NCBI GenBank assembly: GCA_022360135.1
Contig: JAKSDM010001018.1
Location: 1 to 9,785, forward strand
Source: Pseudanabaenales cyanobacterium
Lineage (GTDB): Bacteria; Cyanobacteriota; Cyanobacteriia; Phormidesmidales; Phormidesmidaceae
Reading direction: 5' to 3'
Length of the DNA stretch: 9,785 nt
In this document: positions 1-5,767 of the stretch, piece after piece
Numbering within the stretch: the stretch's first letter is position 1
Layout: each line of letters opens with the position of its first letter
Made by a program: the position numbers and the translations under genes
The notes under the pieces: model-generated
Databases searched by the model: none
What the model was told of the DNA's origin: nothing
What the model saw: the letters and a program-made list of their open reading frames with translations, nothing else

Positions 1-522
1 GATTGGGAGGCTTTAACAGACGAATTGACCCAAGTAGCAAACCGGAGGGCCTTTACCTTTGGACTGTCCCGAGAGTGGAAACGGTGCCGACGAGAGAACC
101 AACCCCTCTCATTGTTGCGGATTGAGCTGGATGCTTGGCAGCGTTACAACGAAGCTCATGGCCACTTAGCCGGGAGCAAGTTGCTTCAGGACGTAGCGGC
201 GGCGATCGTCTTCTGTGTGAATCGGCCTGGAGACTTGGCGGCGCGATTGGGTGAAGCAAAATTTGGGGTTATCCTGCCGAATACGCCGTCAATCGGCGCC
301 CAGACAACTGGTCAGCGGATCTTGGAATTTGTCCGGCAGGTTGTCTATCTCCCAACGGATGACCGAACCTGGGCAAGTGTAAGCATTGGGAGTACGTCTG
401 TAATCCCAAACCTGACAACCAAAGGAAAATCTCCGCATGTTGCGATCGCGATGGCCGATCAGGCTCTCTATTGGGCGACAGTGCAGGGGGGCGATCAGCT
501 GATTAGGTGTAGCGAACTCTGA
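1..522 (+). CDS. GGDEF-domain protein, 3' part only, degenerate active site
   Basis: The frame is open from base 1, so the start and any upstream sensor or receiver domain lie outside the window. The visible part is nearly a whole GGDEF domain. It begins with the usual linker (DELTQVANRRAF), then LDAWQRYNEAHGHLAGSKLL, which keeps the first metal-binding Asp and the substrate-binding Asn, and near the end VSIGST and ADQALY. GGDEF domains normally condense two GTP into cyclic di-GMP. Here the signature is G-E-A-K-F (bases 250-264), so the Asp/Glu that bind metal and catalyse are replaced by Ala and Lys. The inhibitory-site motif RPGD (bases 223-234) is kept at the canonical five residues before the signature. 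Inference: a non-catalytic domain that may bind cyclic di-GMP as a receptor. The domain assignment is firm; the function is not. Confidence 0.88.
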   Translation, partial: DWEALTDELTQVANRRAFTFGLSREWKRCRRENQPLSLLRIELDAWQRYNEAHGHLAGSKLLQDVAAAIVFCVNRPGDLAARLGEAKFGVILPNTPSIGAQTTGQRILEFVRQVVYLPTDDRTWASVSIGSTSVIPNLTTKGKSPHVAIAMADQALYWATVQGGDQLIRCSEL

Positions 523-571
523 ATAGTGGGATCCTGGAAACGAGAAACGCCAATATCAATATGTACTTCTG

Positions 572-590
572 TCCTCATGAGTTCCTCAAA
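572..590 (-). repeat. dispersed intergenic repeat, copy 1
   Basis: Plus strand reads TCCTCATGAGTTCCTCAAA, differing at two of 19 positions from the copies at 1990 and 5818. Similarity continues to the right for about 18 bases, ending in a TTTAAA-like block. It lies between the GGDEF gene and the universal stress protein gene. Read on the minus strand this copy gives a short open stretch with FEELMRT, resembling FEELVRS from the copy at 5818. It may be an old coding remnant or a small mobile intergenic repeat. Confidence 0.5.
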
Positions 591-663
591 TTCTTCATCT
601 AACGTTTAAATGGATCAGCTCAATTGCAGCTTTCCATGACTCCAGGTCTTTGAGGAAGTCTCT

Positions 664-1161
664 ATGTACAAGAAAATTTTGGCGGCGATGGATCACTCCC
701 CCATGGGACAGACAGTCTTTGAACAGGCCCTGTCCTTAGCGAAGGCAATCCAAACTGACCTCATGCTGCTGCATGTATTATCAGGTGAGGAAGAGAATAG
801 TCCACTGCCGATGCCCGCCCTGGCGGGTGAAATTTATTGGGCTCCTGGGGCAGAGGTAGACCTGGAGAGATGGCATGAGCAATGGGCAAGATATGAAAGT
901 GAGTGCTTGGAGATATTGCAGGCCCGTGCAGCTAAAGCCAACCAGGCAGATGTGAATACCGAATTCCGACAAGTTGCGGGCAGTGCCAGTCGAACCATCT
1001 GCCACATGGCCCAAACCTGGGGGGCAGACCTGATTGTCTTAGGCAATCGGGGACGATCTGGCCTGAGTGAGCTGGTGCTGGGCAGCGTCAGCAATTACGT
1101 ACTTCACCATGCCCCCTGCTCAGTCTTGGTTCTGAAATCCTCGGTCAAGATCAATACTTAA
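664..1161 (+). CDS. universal stress protein, UspA family (ATP-binding type)
   Basis: 165 residues, the usual length for a single-domain Usp. It opens with YKKILAAMDHS, including the Asp10 that contacts ATP in this family, and closes with the nucleotide-binding signature G127-N-R-G130, nine residues, then G140-S141, followed by PCSVLVLK. This is the ATP-binding subclass (MJ0577-like) rather than the UspA subclass that lacks the motif. Residues 44-75 form an insertion rich in Pro, Ala, Glu and Trp. The start is supported by GAGGAAG at 652-658, five bases before the ATG. Usp proteins are cytoplasmic dimers linked to starvation, oxidative or redox stress; the exact role here cannot be read. A gap of 141 bases to the GGDEF gene and of 227 bases to the next gene suggests a single-gene unit. 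Confidence 0.93.
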   Translation: MYKKILAAMDHSPMGQTVFEQALSLAKAIQTDLMLLHVLSGEEENSPLPMPALAGEIYWAPGAEVDLERWHEQWARYESECLEILQARAAKANQADVNTEFRQVAGSASRTICHMAQTWGADLIVLGNRGRSGLSELVLGSVSNYVLHHAPCSVLVLKSSVKINT

Positions 1162-1208
1162 GCCGGGCAGCTTAGGCAATTTCTGAGAAAGAATATACCC
1201 AATCCCCC

Positions 1209-1229
1209 CTGCAGGCCCCTGCAGATTTT
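1209..1229 (+). terminator. candidate intrinsic terminator after the usp gene
   Basis: CTGCAG, four-base loop GCCC, CTGCAG (1209-1224), then ATTTT. It begins 47 bases after the usp stop codon. The stem is short but GC-rich; the T-run is only four bases, so strength is uncertain. Confidence 0.45.
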
Positions 1230-1388
1230 GCCTGCGATTTTATTGGCAAGAATTTAGCTTAGGATTCAGTCGCACCTTCATAAGTTCTTCAACTTTCTTG
1301 CTTAATCTCAAGATAAGGTCAGAGCTGAACTGTCTTTGACTGTTGGTATTGAGTAGCTGATTACTTTCTGAGACAGGGGGTTAACGTA

Positions 1389-1916
1389 ATGGCTACCGCT
1401 ACTGCGAGTGCAGAAACTCGACACTGCACCTTTCTGATTGTCGGCTATGGAAATGAACTGCACGGTGATGATGCGATTGGTTCCCACGTTGTCACGGCTA
1501 TAGCGACATGGGGAGTTCCTAATTTGCGATCGCTGGCTGTTCGCCAATTGACCCCGGAACTCTCAGGAACTCTGGCTAAGGCCGAATACGTTATCTTTGT
1601 CGATGCTTGTCGGATGAACTGTCCAGAAGGAATCAGGTTCAGACCGATTAACGCCTGTGGATCAGAGCCCGGTGGGTGTTCGATTCCAGCCTTGGGACAT
1701 ACCTGTGACCCCTGTTCCATCTTGGCTTTAACCCAATCTGCTTATGGCCGTCGTCCTCAAGCATGGTGGTTGGAGGTTCCGGCAGAAGATTTTGGCGTTG
1801 GCAAGGGTCTTTCTGCAATTGCTGATCTAGGTATTGCTCGGGCGTTGGAAAAGATTCAATTTCTGCTCCGTCATTATAGCCGTCCAAAACTACCTAATCA
1901 GCTGGTGTGCCTCTAG
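1389..1916 (+). CDS. hoxW: HoxW-type hydrogenase maturation protease
   Basis: 175 residues of the nickel-dependent maturation endopeptidase family (HycI/HybD/HoxW), which cut the C-terminal tail of a [NiFe]-hydrogenase large subunit after nickel insertion. The N-terminal motif GYGNELHGDD (19-28) is clear. The three nickel-sensing ligands of HybD correspond to Asp28, Asp72 (in IFVDA) and His104 (in LGHTCDP). RQLTPEL (52-58) and AWW...VPAEDFGVGKGLS (125-141) match what I recall of HoxW, the protease for the bidirectional hydrogenase subunit HoxH, better than HupW. The gene has a weak Shine-Dalgarno (AGGGGG, nine bases ahead). No hydrogenase structural gene is in the window, so the substrate must be encoded elsewhere. 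The C-terminal tail after about residue 162 is likely variable. Family assignment is firm; HoxW rather than a related orphan protease is likely. Confidence 0.85.
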   Translation: MATATASAETRHCTFLIVGYGNELHGDDAIGSHVVTAIATWGVPNLRSLAVRQLTPELSGTLAKAEYVIFVDACRMNCPEGIRFRPINACGSEPGGCSIPALGHTCDPCSILALTQSAYGRRPQAWWLEVPAEDFGVGKGLSAIADLGIARALEKIQFLLRHYSRPKLPNQLVCL

Positions 1917-1932
1917 TTTGCAGTTTGAGTCG

Positions 1933-1983
1933 GTAGGGAGTAGACAATAGGCGGTAACGGGGAAATAAAGCGTAGGGAGTAGA
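1933..1983. repeat. two copies of GTAGGGAGTAGA
   Basis: The 12-mer GTAGGGAGTAGA occurs exactly at 1933-1944 and 1972-1983, just downstream of the protease gene. It resembles the GGGAGTA-type heptamer repeats (short tandemly repeated repetitive sequences) common between genes of filamentous cyanobacteria. Here only two spaced units remain. Confidence 0.55.
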
Positions 1984-1989
1984 GGGTAT

Positions 1990-2008
1990 TCCTCACAAGT
2001 TCCTCAAA
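1990..2008 (-). repeat. dispersed intergenic repeat, copy 2
   Basis: Plus strand TCCTCACAAGTTCCTCAAA, identical over 19 bases to the copy at 5818. The looser flank on the right runs into the stop codon of the small minus-strand ORF that ends at 2018. Confidence 0.6.
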
Positions 2009-2017
2009 TTAATTTTT

Positions 2018-2209
2018 CTAACTTAAGCATAGGGCTACTGGGTTGTTGGCTCGGTCAGAAGGCATGGGTTCACAAAGGCGTTCAATTTGAATGGGTTCAA
2101 TTTCAACCATTCGGTTCTTGACACTCAAGGAAGGGTGATTAACACTAACGCTGATCTCGTCAACCGGGCCACAATAGGGCTCCAGGTAATGCATTCGCCT
2201 AACGCCCAT
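2018..2209 (-). CDS. small protein of unknown function (63 residues)
   Basis: Not recognised. Two ATG codons stand in tandem (2212 and 2209); the second is preferred because AGGTGG (minus strand, 2221-2216) then lies six bases upstream, a good Shine-Dalgarno. The product is acidic-to-neutral with no membrane segment and reads as a natural protein (RRMHYLEPYCGPVDEISVS near the start, IEPIQIERLCEPMPSDRANN later). It lies on the same strand and downstream of the NRP-repeat gene, about 175 bases after it, so the two could share a transcript. Its stop codon touches a copy of the dispersed repeat. Whether it is expressed cannot be told from sequence alone. Confidence 0.42.
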   Translation of the reverse strand: MGVRRMHYLEPYCGPVDEISVSVNHPSLSVKNRMVEIEPIQIERLCEPMPSDRANNPVALCLS

Positions 2210-2250
2210 CATTTTCCACCTGCTCGCAGGGGGTGAAGAGATTCCAGTAA

Positions 2251-2397
2251 GTTAGTGCAGCGCTTTGGGCCAAGACCCAAACGGAGCGCAATCGAGGGGC
2301 GACGTATCAAGCCTATGGTTATGACGATAATCTATGCAAACTCACGCCCTCAGAAATTCATAGGGAGGAAAATGTCAGGTTGCCTCAATCGAGGTAA
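2251..2397 (+). pseudogene. gene-like fragment without a start codon, unknown family
   Basis: An open stretch of 48 codons that begins directly after an in-frame TAA (2248-2250) and ends at TAA (2395-2397). It has no ATG, GTG or TTG at a sensible place, yet the translation looks like real protein: AKTQTERNRGATYQAYGYDD followed by NLCKLTPSEIHREENVR. A longer overlapping ORF in another frame (2255-2482) looks less natural. Its end runs antisense to the last codons of the NRP-repeat gene. Most likely a truncated remnant; I do not recognise the parent family. Confidence 0.3.
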
Positions 2398-2765
2398 CCC
2401 ATCAATATGGCTGGATCCTCATCAATCTCATTGGAGGCAATGGGGCGATTACCGGGCAAATAACCCATGCTGGAAATCTTAAGATGGCTGACAGCCACGG
2501 GACGATGTCCAGGCAATGTATCAGTATGGGCAATTTCAAGCGTATCGGCCATGACTGGACGATTGCCGGATAAAGTCAACGCATGCGCTACCTTAAAATT
2601 ACTGGCGGCGATGGGTCGGTTATTGGGCAGGGTGTTGGATTGAATTAAACGAGTGTTATCCCCAAGAATAATAGCCTGATCTTCAGCATCATCGGCTTTG
2701 ACCAGTTTGCTCCCTTTAGTCTCTTCATCACTATGATCGTTCACTGTAAAGTTAGTGCTGCTCAT
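2385..2765 (-). CDS. NRP-repeat protein (four 19-residue repeats), unknown function
   Basis: 126 residues. After a polar, acidic leader (1-45, including KADDAEDQAIILGDNTRL) come four repeats with an exact 19-residue period, starting at Leu46, Leu65, Leu84 and Leu103. Each opens with L-P/S-x-N/H-R-P-I/V and the first three continue to a hydrophobic-Lys/Glu-Val/Ile step (FKV, LEI, LKI). The last copy runs into an acidic stretch and the C-terminal end ILMGYLD. There is no signal peptide, Cys, or membrane segment. The start is well supported by AGAGGGGG on the minus strand (2779-2772), six bases before the ATG. I have a faint memory of similar NRPI-containing hypothetical proteins in cyanobacteria but cannot name a family. 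The regular period suggests a repeat fold or a multivalent binding peptide. Its neighbour downstream is the small ORF ending at 2018. Confidence 0.75.
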   Translation of the reverse strand: MSSTNFTVNDHSDEETKGSKLVKADDAEDQAIILGDNTRLIQSNTLPNNRPIAASNFKVAHALTLSGNRPVMADTLEIAHTDTLPGHRPVAVSHLKISSMGYLPGNRPIASNEIDEDPAILMGYLD

Positions 2766-3128
2766 ATGTTACCCCCTCTGATTTTTTAATTAGAACTCAA
2801 TTCGCGAAATTCTAAAATTCTATAAGTATTGTATATATCATCTCATCAAAGAGCGAATAAAGGGGAATCTTTAAGGATTGAATTACAATACCTTTCACTA
2901 ATCACTTATATAGTTATTTATAATATATTTCTTTATAAATAGAAAATAGCTGAAAAAGGCAGATTTAGCGTTGGCATAGCTTCGAGCAACACCAGGAGTA
3001 AAAGCAATCAAAACCCTTTAGTTTTAAAAAAATTATACTACTTCGTTTTTCAGAAATTTGAATAATGAGTCAAAGCTTAATCTTAAGAATATTGGAGACG
3101 CGAAGCCAAGAAAAAGCTTTGTTTTCAA
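2766..3128. other. AT-rich intergenic region upstream of the NRP-repeat gene
   Basis: No gene seen on either strand. It presumably carries the promoter of the minus-strand NRP-repeat gene. Visible structure: the palindrome TTCGCGAA at 2801-2808, about 35 bases before that gene's start, and a perfect 9-bp inverted repeat TATTTATAA/TTATAAATA at 2915-2923 and 2933-2941. A degenerate GCGTTGGCATAGCTTCGAG stretch near 2968 recalls a common intergenic repeat of filamentous cyanobacteria. The promoter itself cannot be placed with confidence. Confidence 0.5.
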
Positions 3129-3536
3129 CTAATTATTTAAAGTCTGAAACTGTTCCAAATCAATTTGACTTGCTTCGTACAGGGTTTTAGGAATTTCAAA
3201 TTCAAATAAGGTTAAAACTGCCTACCCTTGGCGCTCATCCCCCTGGAGTATCTCTTTCGCTCCACTTTCATGGTCAATAAATACCACAATATCTTGAATA
3301 TCAAGACCTATAGATTTGAGTTTTTTGGCGCCTCTATCACAACTATTTCCCGTAACCAGACTGTTGCCCACTACCACTATCGTTTGTAATTGCGTCTCGG
3401 CGGCTGCGGCGCAATACTTTTGCAGGTCATTGAATCCTTGTGGTCATGGCTGCCCAGCACTGGCTAAGGTTTTCCATCTTTTTTTAGCTAGAATTACCGT
3501 CTCACAAAGGTTTGGCCCGATCCTTCCCCATACCCT
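3129..3536 (-). pseudogene. pyrE: decayed orotate phosphoribosyltransferase (C-terminal part)
   Basis: Read on the minus strand, one frame gives a coherent protein from about 3536 to the stop TAG at 3131-3129, broken by two in-frame stops, TGA at 3446-3444 and TAG at 3224-3222. The stretch KKLKSIGLDIQDIVVFIDHE, followed by SGAKEIL, then AVLTL and KTLYEA after the second stop, matches my memory of the C-terminal half of the cyanobacterial fused OMP decarboxylase/orotate phosphoribosyltransferase. That enzyme makes UMP from orotate and PRPP. The PRPP loop, normally VVVDDxLxSGxS-like, reads VVVGNSLVTGNS here, so both Asp residues are lost. No decarboxylase part or start is visible upstream. Inference: a duplicated, truncated gene copy now dead; a functional copy should exist elsewhere. 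The part before about 3400 (GRIGPNLCETVILAKK) is less certain. Confidence 0.6.
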
Positions 3537-4020
3537 CTATCATAATAAACCTATATCAACAGGAATTATTTTTATCACAAGGGTTTTACTTTATCAGTTT
3601 GTAACATCCCTAAAGAGTCGTGAGATAACGGCAACATCTAACCCTCCTGCACTGCCCCAAAATAGCGATCGCTCCCCTTAAGCGCTCTAGAATCCAATGA
3701 TTATGCAGCTGTACGGCCAATCCGAGAGAATGCCATCAACCTTCATTACCGGATTGGCGAGTTCTCTTGCGCCATTGAGCCTTGCTATTTTGTAACAGGT
3801 TTGTTAATGTTATGTAACATAAATTCACATGAATAACCTCACCCTTTTAAGCGGTGGCTGTCTTTCAGGCTTATAGGTTGTTTAAAAACCGAAGACTGGG
3901 CTGTCCAGTCGGAAGACTCTAACGGCTCTTTGGGTTGCGATCTAGCGCAGTGTTTCGGGAGATGAGTTCGAGTCACGCCGACAAGGTCCTCGAATAAATA
4001 TAGGTTCTCGAACAAATGCA
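3537..4020. other. intergenic region and leader of the pentapeptide gene
   Basis: No convincing gene. It holds several inverted repeats: GCCAATCCG/CGGATTGGC (3716-3724 and 3750-3758, 25-base loop), GACTGG/CCAGTC (3894-3899 and 3905-3910, five-base loop) and ATGTTA/TAACAT (3807-3820). Immediately before the pentapeptide start codon is an imperfect direct repeat, GGTCCTCGAATAAATA (3985-4000) and GGTTCTCGAACAAATG (4003-4018), 13 of 16 identical. None of the hairpins is followed by a T-run, so they are not typical terminators; they may belong to an mRNA leader. Confidence 0.4.
3791..3820. promoter_or_regulatory. cluster of TGTAACA/TGTTA elements, possible regulator site
   Basis: TGTAACA occurs at 3791-3797 and 3813-3819, exactly 22 bases apart (two helical turns), with two inverted TGTTA half-sites between them at 3802-3806 and 3808-3812. 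The right part is the palindrome ATGTTA-TG-TAACAT. On the minus strand GTTACATA recalls one half of the HLR1 box bound by the cyanobacterial regulator RpaB, but the second half does not fit. It lies about 200 bases upstream of the pentapeptide gene. The regulator is unknown. Confidence 0.3.
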
Positions 4021-4602
4021 ATGAATATCAATACTCTGTTAGAGCATTATCGAAGTGGCGAGAGAAATTTTTGTTTTGCTTGTCTTCAAGAAGCGAACCT
4101 CAGACAAGTGAATCTAACAGGCGCCAGCCTATTAGGCGCTAATCTAACCGGAGCGGATCTGAGTTTATCCATATTGCAGCAGGTGAACCTGACTGGCGCT
4201 ATGTTATGGCGAGCTAACTTAGCTCGGGCCAGTCTGGTGAAAACCAACTTTACCCAGACCCTTTTGATTCGAGGAAATCTTGAACAAGTCGACTTGAGTG
4301 GGGCATTGCTCACCCAAACAGATTTAAGACTTGCAAATTTGCGCTACGCTTGTCTGAAAGGTGCGAATTTGGCCAGTGCAAGTCTGTGTTATGCAGACTT
4401 AACGGGCGTCAACTTGACGGGCGCAAATCTATGTAACGCCAATTTTACTGGGGCCATTCTCGCGGGCGCTAATCTCAGCAATGCAATACTGACAGGCGCT
4501 ATTTTGAAGCAAGTCGATCTAGAGCAGGCGATCCTGCAGGGAACAGATTTAAGTCGGGCCAAATTTATTCAAACAATAGGGCCCAGTAGTGAAAGCGGTT
4601 GA
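4021..4602 (+). CDS. pentapeptide repeat protein (34 uninterrupted repeats)
   Basis: 193 residues. A 16-residue cap (MNINTLLEHYRSGERN) is followed by 34 consecutive pentapeptides in perfect register (residues 17-186) and a seven-residue tail. The repeats follow A(D/N)LxG-type spacing, with Leu or Phe at the central position in every one, for example LTGAN, LSGAL, LKGAN, FTGAI. Four repeats make one turn of the right-handed quadrilateral beta-helix of this family, so about 8.5 turns are expected. There is no signal peptide and no fused domain, so a cytoplasmic location is likely. The ATG at 4021 is chosen because the MNIxxLLxxYxxGERNF opening is usual for cyanobacterial members, although no Shine-Dalgarno is seen and the frame is open further upstream. 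The molecular function of most cyanobacterial members is unknown; some family members elsewhere mimic DNA and bind gyrase. Confidence 0.95.
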   Translation: MNINTLLEHYRSGERNFCFACLQEANLRQVNLTGASLLGANLTGADLSLSILQQVNLTGAMLWRANLARASLVKTNFTQTLLIRGNLEQVDLSGALLTQTDLRLANLRYACLKGANLASASLCYADLTGVNLTGANLCNANFTGAILAGANLSNAILTGAILKQVDLEQAILQGTDLSRAKFIQTIGPSSESG

Positions 4603-4646
4603 TTCCAATCCTTCCCTGCTTCCTATGCTTTCCGGTTACGTCTATC

Positions 4647-4997
4647 TCAAGACGCGCTCAGACTAATCAGCTCTACTTTTCTCAGCGGGGAAGTCTTGTG
4701 GGCAAAATCGACGCTTTCACGAGGATGCAAACGATTCTCCGCAGAAGACACTTTCAAGCGATCGCAGGGAATGGTGTCTGAGTGAATTGCACTGGCCATT
4801 GTACCCGTATGAATTTCTAATTGAGCCTCGGGTGAAGTTTCAAACAAGAGGCTTACACCTGGAAAGACGACACGCTCAAAGTACCAATTGGCAATATTTG
4901 TAATTCGAGCAATCTGAATTTTGGAGGTTTGATTGATGTAGCAGCAGAGAATGGAATCGGAAACATTAGCAGGCAAGGAATCAAGGATTTGAGACAT
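4647..4997 (-). CDS. DUF1830 domain protein
   Basis: 116 residues. Residues 1-82 match my memory of the cyanobacterial DUF1830 family: ILDSLP near the start, SILCCYINQTSKIQIARITN, NWYFERVVFPG, then AQLEIHTGTMASAI and SDTIPCDRL. The function of the family is unknown. Conserved Cys18, Cys19 and Cys78 and the aromatic NWYFERVVFPG segment are the main landmarks. The C-terminal tail after residue 82 (about 34 residues, basic and Ser-rich) is longer than the core domain needs and may be read-through of a lost earlier stop. The ATG at 4997 gives the expected N-terminus; no strong Shine-Dalgarno is seen. It converges with the pentapeptide gene, whose stop is 44 bases away. Confidence 0.88.
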   Translation of the reverse strand: MSQILDSLPANVSDSILCCYINQTSKIQIARITNIANWYFERVVFPGVSLLFETSPEAQLEIHTGTMASAIHSDTIPCDRLKVSSAENRLHPRESVDFAHKTSPLRKVELISLSAS

Positions 4998-5478
4998 AAT
5001 AATGAACCTGGTAATTTAAAAACATTTAATCGAAGGTCATTCAGTAAGAGAATGTCTGAGAAGTCGTCAATATCATACTGTAGCTTGCTTCTCGCAAAGT
5101 AATGAGCAAAGCAGATTGAAGCATCTTGTATGAATGAACGCTCAAAACTAAATTCTACTCTAAGAGAAGGCTTCACCTACAGTCCACTATGCTGCACGCA
5201 GCATGACAACAATAACTTTTCAAACATGCTCTAAAGAAACTTAACTAAGTCGGGGTTTATCTGATAAATTGTCTCAAGAAACATTGGCTTTGATCCATCA
5301 GATATGACTCATTTGCGATCGCATAAAAAATGAGACTGAAAATCTCAAACCGGAGCAACACTTGAAAAATAGAACTAAAAGAGCAAACTAGCACCCCCTT
5401 AAGCTGTAACCCTAGCGTTAGTAAATTAACCGTAATCACAGCGATTAGAAGGATGTCGTACAACGGCGATTAGACCGT

Positions 5479-5534
5479 CCTGAAACACCCTTCCATTGAG
5501 GCATTGACGAAAGGCGTCCGGTTAAGGTTTCAGG
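5479..5534. repeat. inverted repeat CCTGAAAC/GTTTCAGG
   Basis: Perfect 8-bp arms at 5479-5486 and 5527-5534. Inside them CCCTT and AAGG can extend the pairing with a small bulge, and GAC/GTC outside can add to it. No T-run follows on either side, so it is not a standard terminator; it could fold in an RNA or bind a protein. Confidence 0.4.
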
Positions 5535-5568
5535 TCGTCTGCTCACTTCCTGCTCAAATCACACCACG

Positions 5569-5594
5569 TTAGATTTATACATTAGATTTATACA
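5569..5594. repeat. perfect 13-bp tandem duplication
   Basis: TTAGATTTATACA occurs twice with no spacer (5569-5581 and 5582-5594), followed by a partial, altered third unit (TAAGTTTAG). Probably replication slippage in non-coding DNA, though paired operator sites are possible. Confidence 0.75.
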
Positions 5595-5721
5595 TAAGTT
5601 TAGTCAATTAAAACGTATGGCACACTACTTTTTAGATTAATGATTTTTAGGCCAACCATTGAAGCCTAATTTTTCAAAACATTGCTATATTGCCAGGTCA
5701 AGAGAATTGGTTTTTAAAGCT

Positions 5722-5766
5722 AGGAGGGTATTTCCCCAATAAATGGGGAAATACCCTCCTTATTTT
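5722..5766. terminator. perfect 16-bp hairpin with T-rich flank, terminator or small palindromic element
   Basis: AGGAGGGTATTTCCCC (5722-5737), seven-base loop AATAAAT, and the exact complement (5745-5760). On the plus strand TATTTTGTT follows, as in an intrinsic terminator, but no plus-strand gene ends here. On the minus strand the hairpin starts seven bases after the stop of a small ORF (5768-5977), but the following GCTTT is a poor T-run. A perfect stem of this length without an obvious gene to serve may also be a mobile palindrome. Confidence 0.6.
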
Positions 5767-5767
5767 G

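Larger units (their letters stand above)
4998..5721. other. long intergenic region with small repeats and palindromes
   Basis: No convincing gene on either strand. A TTG-started minus ORF of 68 codons at 5257-5463 has a hydrophobic translation but no ribosome site and is not called. Structures seen: palindrome ATGCTGC-AC-GCAGCAT (5189-5204), TTTATC-T-GATAAA (5256-5268), a weak minus-strand TGAGA/TCTCA hairpin followed by six T (5347-5325), an inverted repeat at 5479-5534 and a 13-bp tandem duplication at 5569-5594. The left end must carry the promoter of the DUF1830 gene. Confidence 0.5.

Noticed and set aside
1346..1364. Possible NtcA site upstream of the protease gene (GTA...TAC)
   Set aside because: The spacings between the GTA and TAC triplets are 6 and 13 bases, not 8.
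3316..3681. Plus-strand ORF of 121 codons
   Set aside because: It runs antisense to the decayed phosphoribosyltransferase, whose minus-strand translation is far more coherent. The plus translation is rich in Cys, Pro and Ser with no recognisable pattern.
3940..3985. tRNA-like stretch GAGTTCGAGTCACGCC
   Set aside because: It resembles a T-loop, but the T-stem has mismatches and no acceptor, D or anticodon arm can be built around it.
3839..4021. Minus-strand ORF of 60 codons
   Set aside because: It overlaps the pentapeptide start region, and its N-terminal LFENLYLFEDL merely reflects the 16-base direct repeat. No ribosome site.
4599..4781. Plus-strand ORF of 60 codons after the pentapeptide gene
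   Set aside because: It is largely antisense to the DUF1830 gene and has no ribosome site or recognisable feature.
5257..5463. Minus-strand hydrophobic ORF of 68 codons
   Set aside because: It uses a TTG start with no ribosome site and contains a weak hairpin with a T-run inside; no family resemblance.
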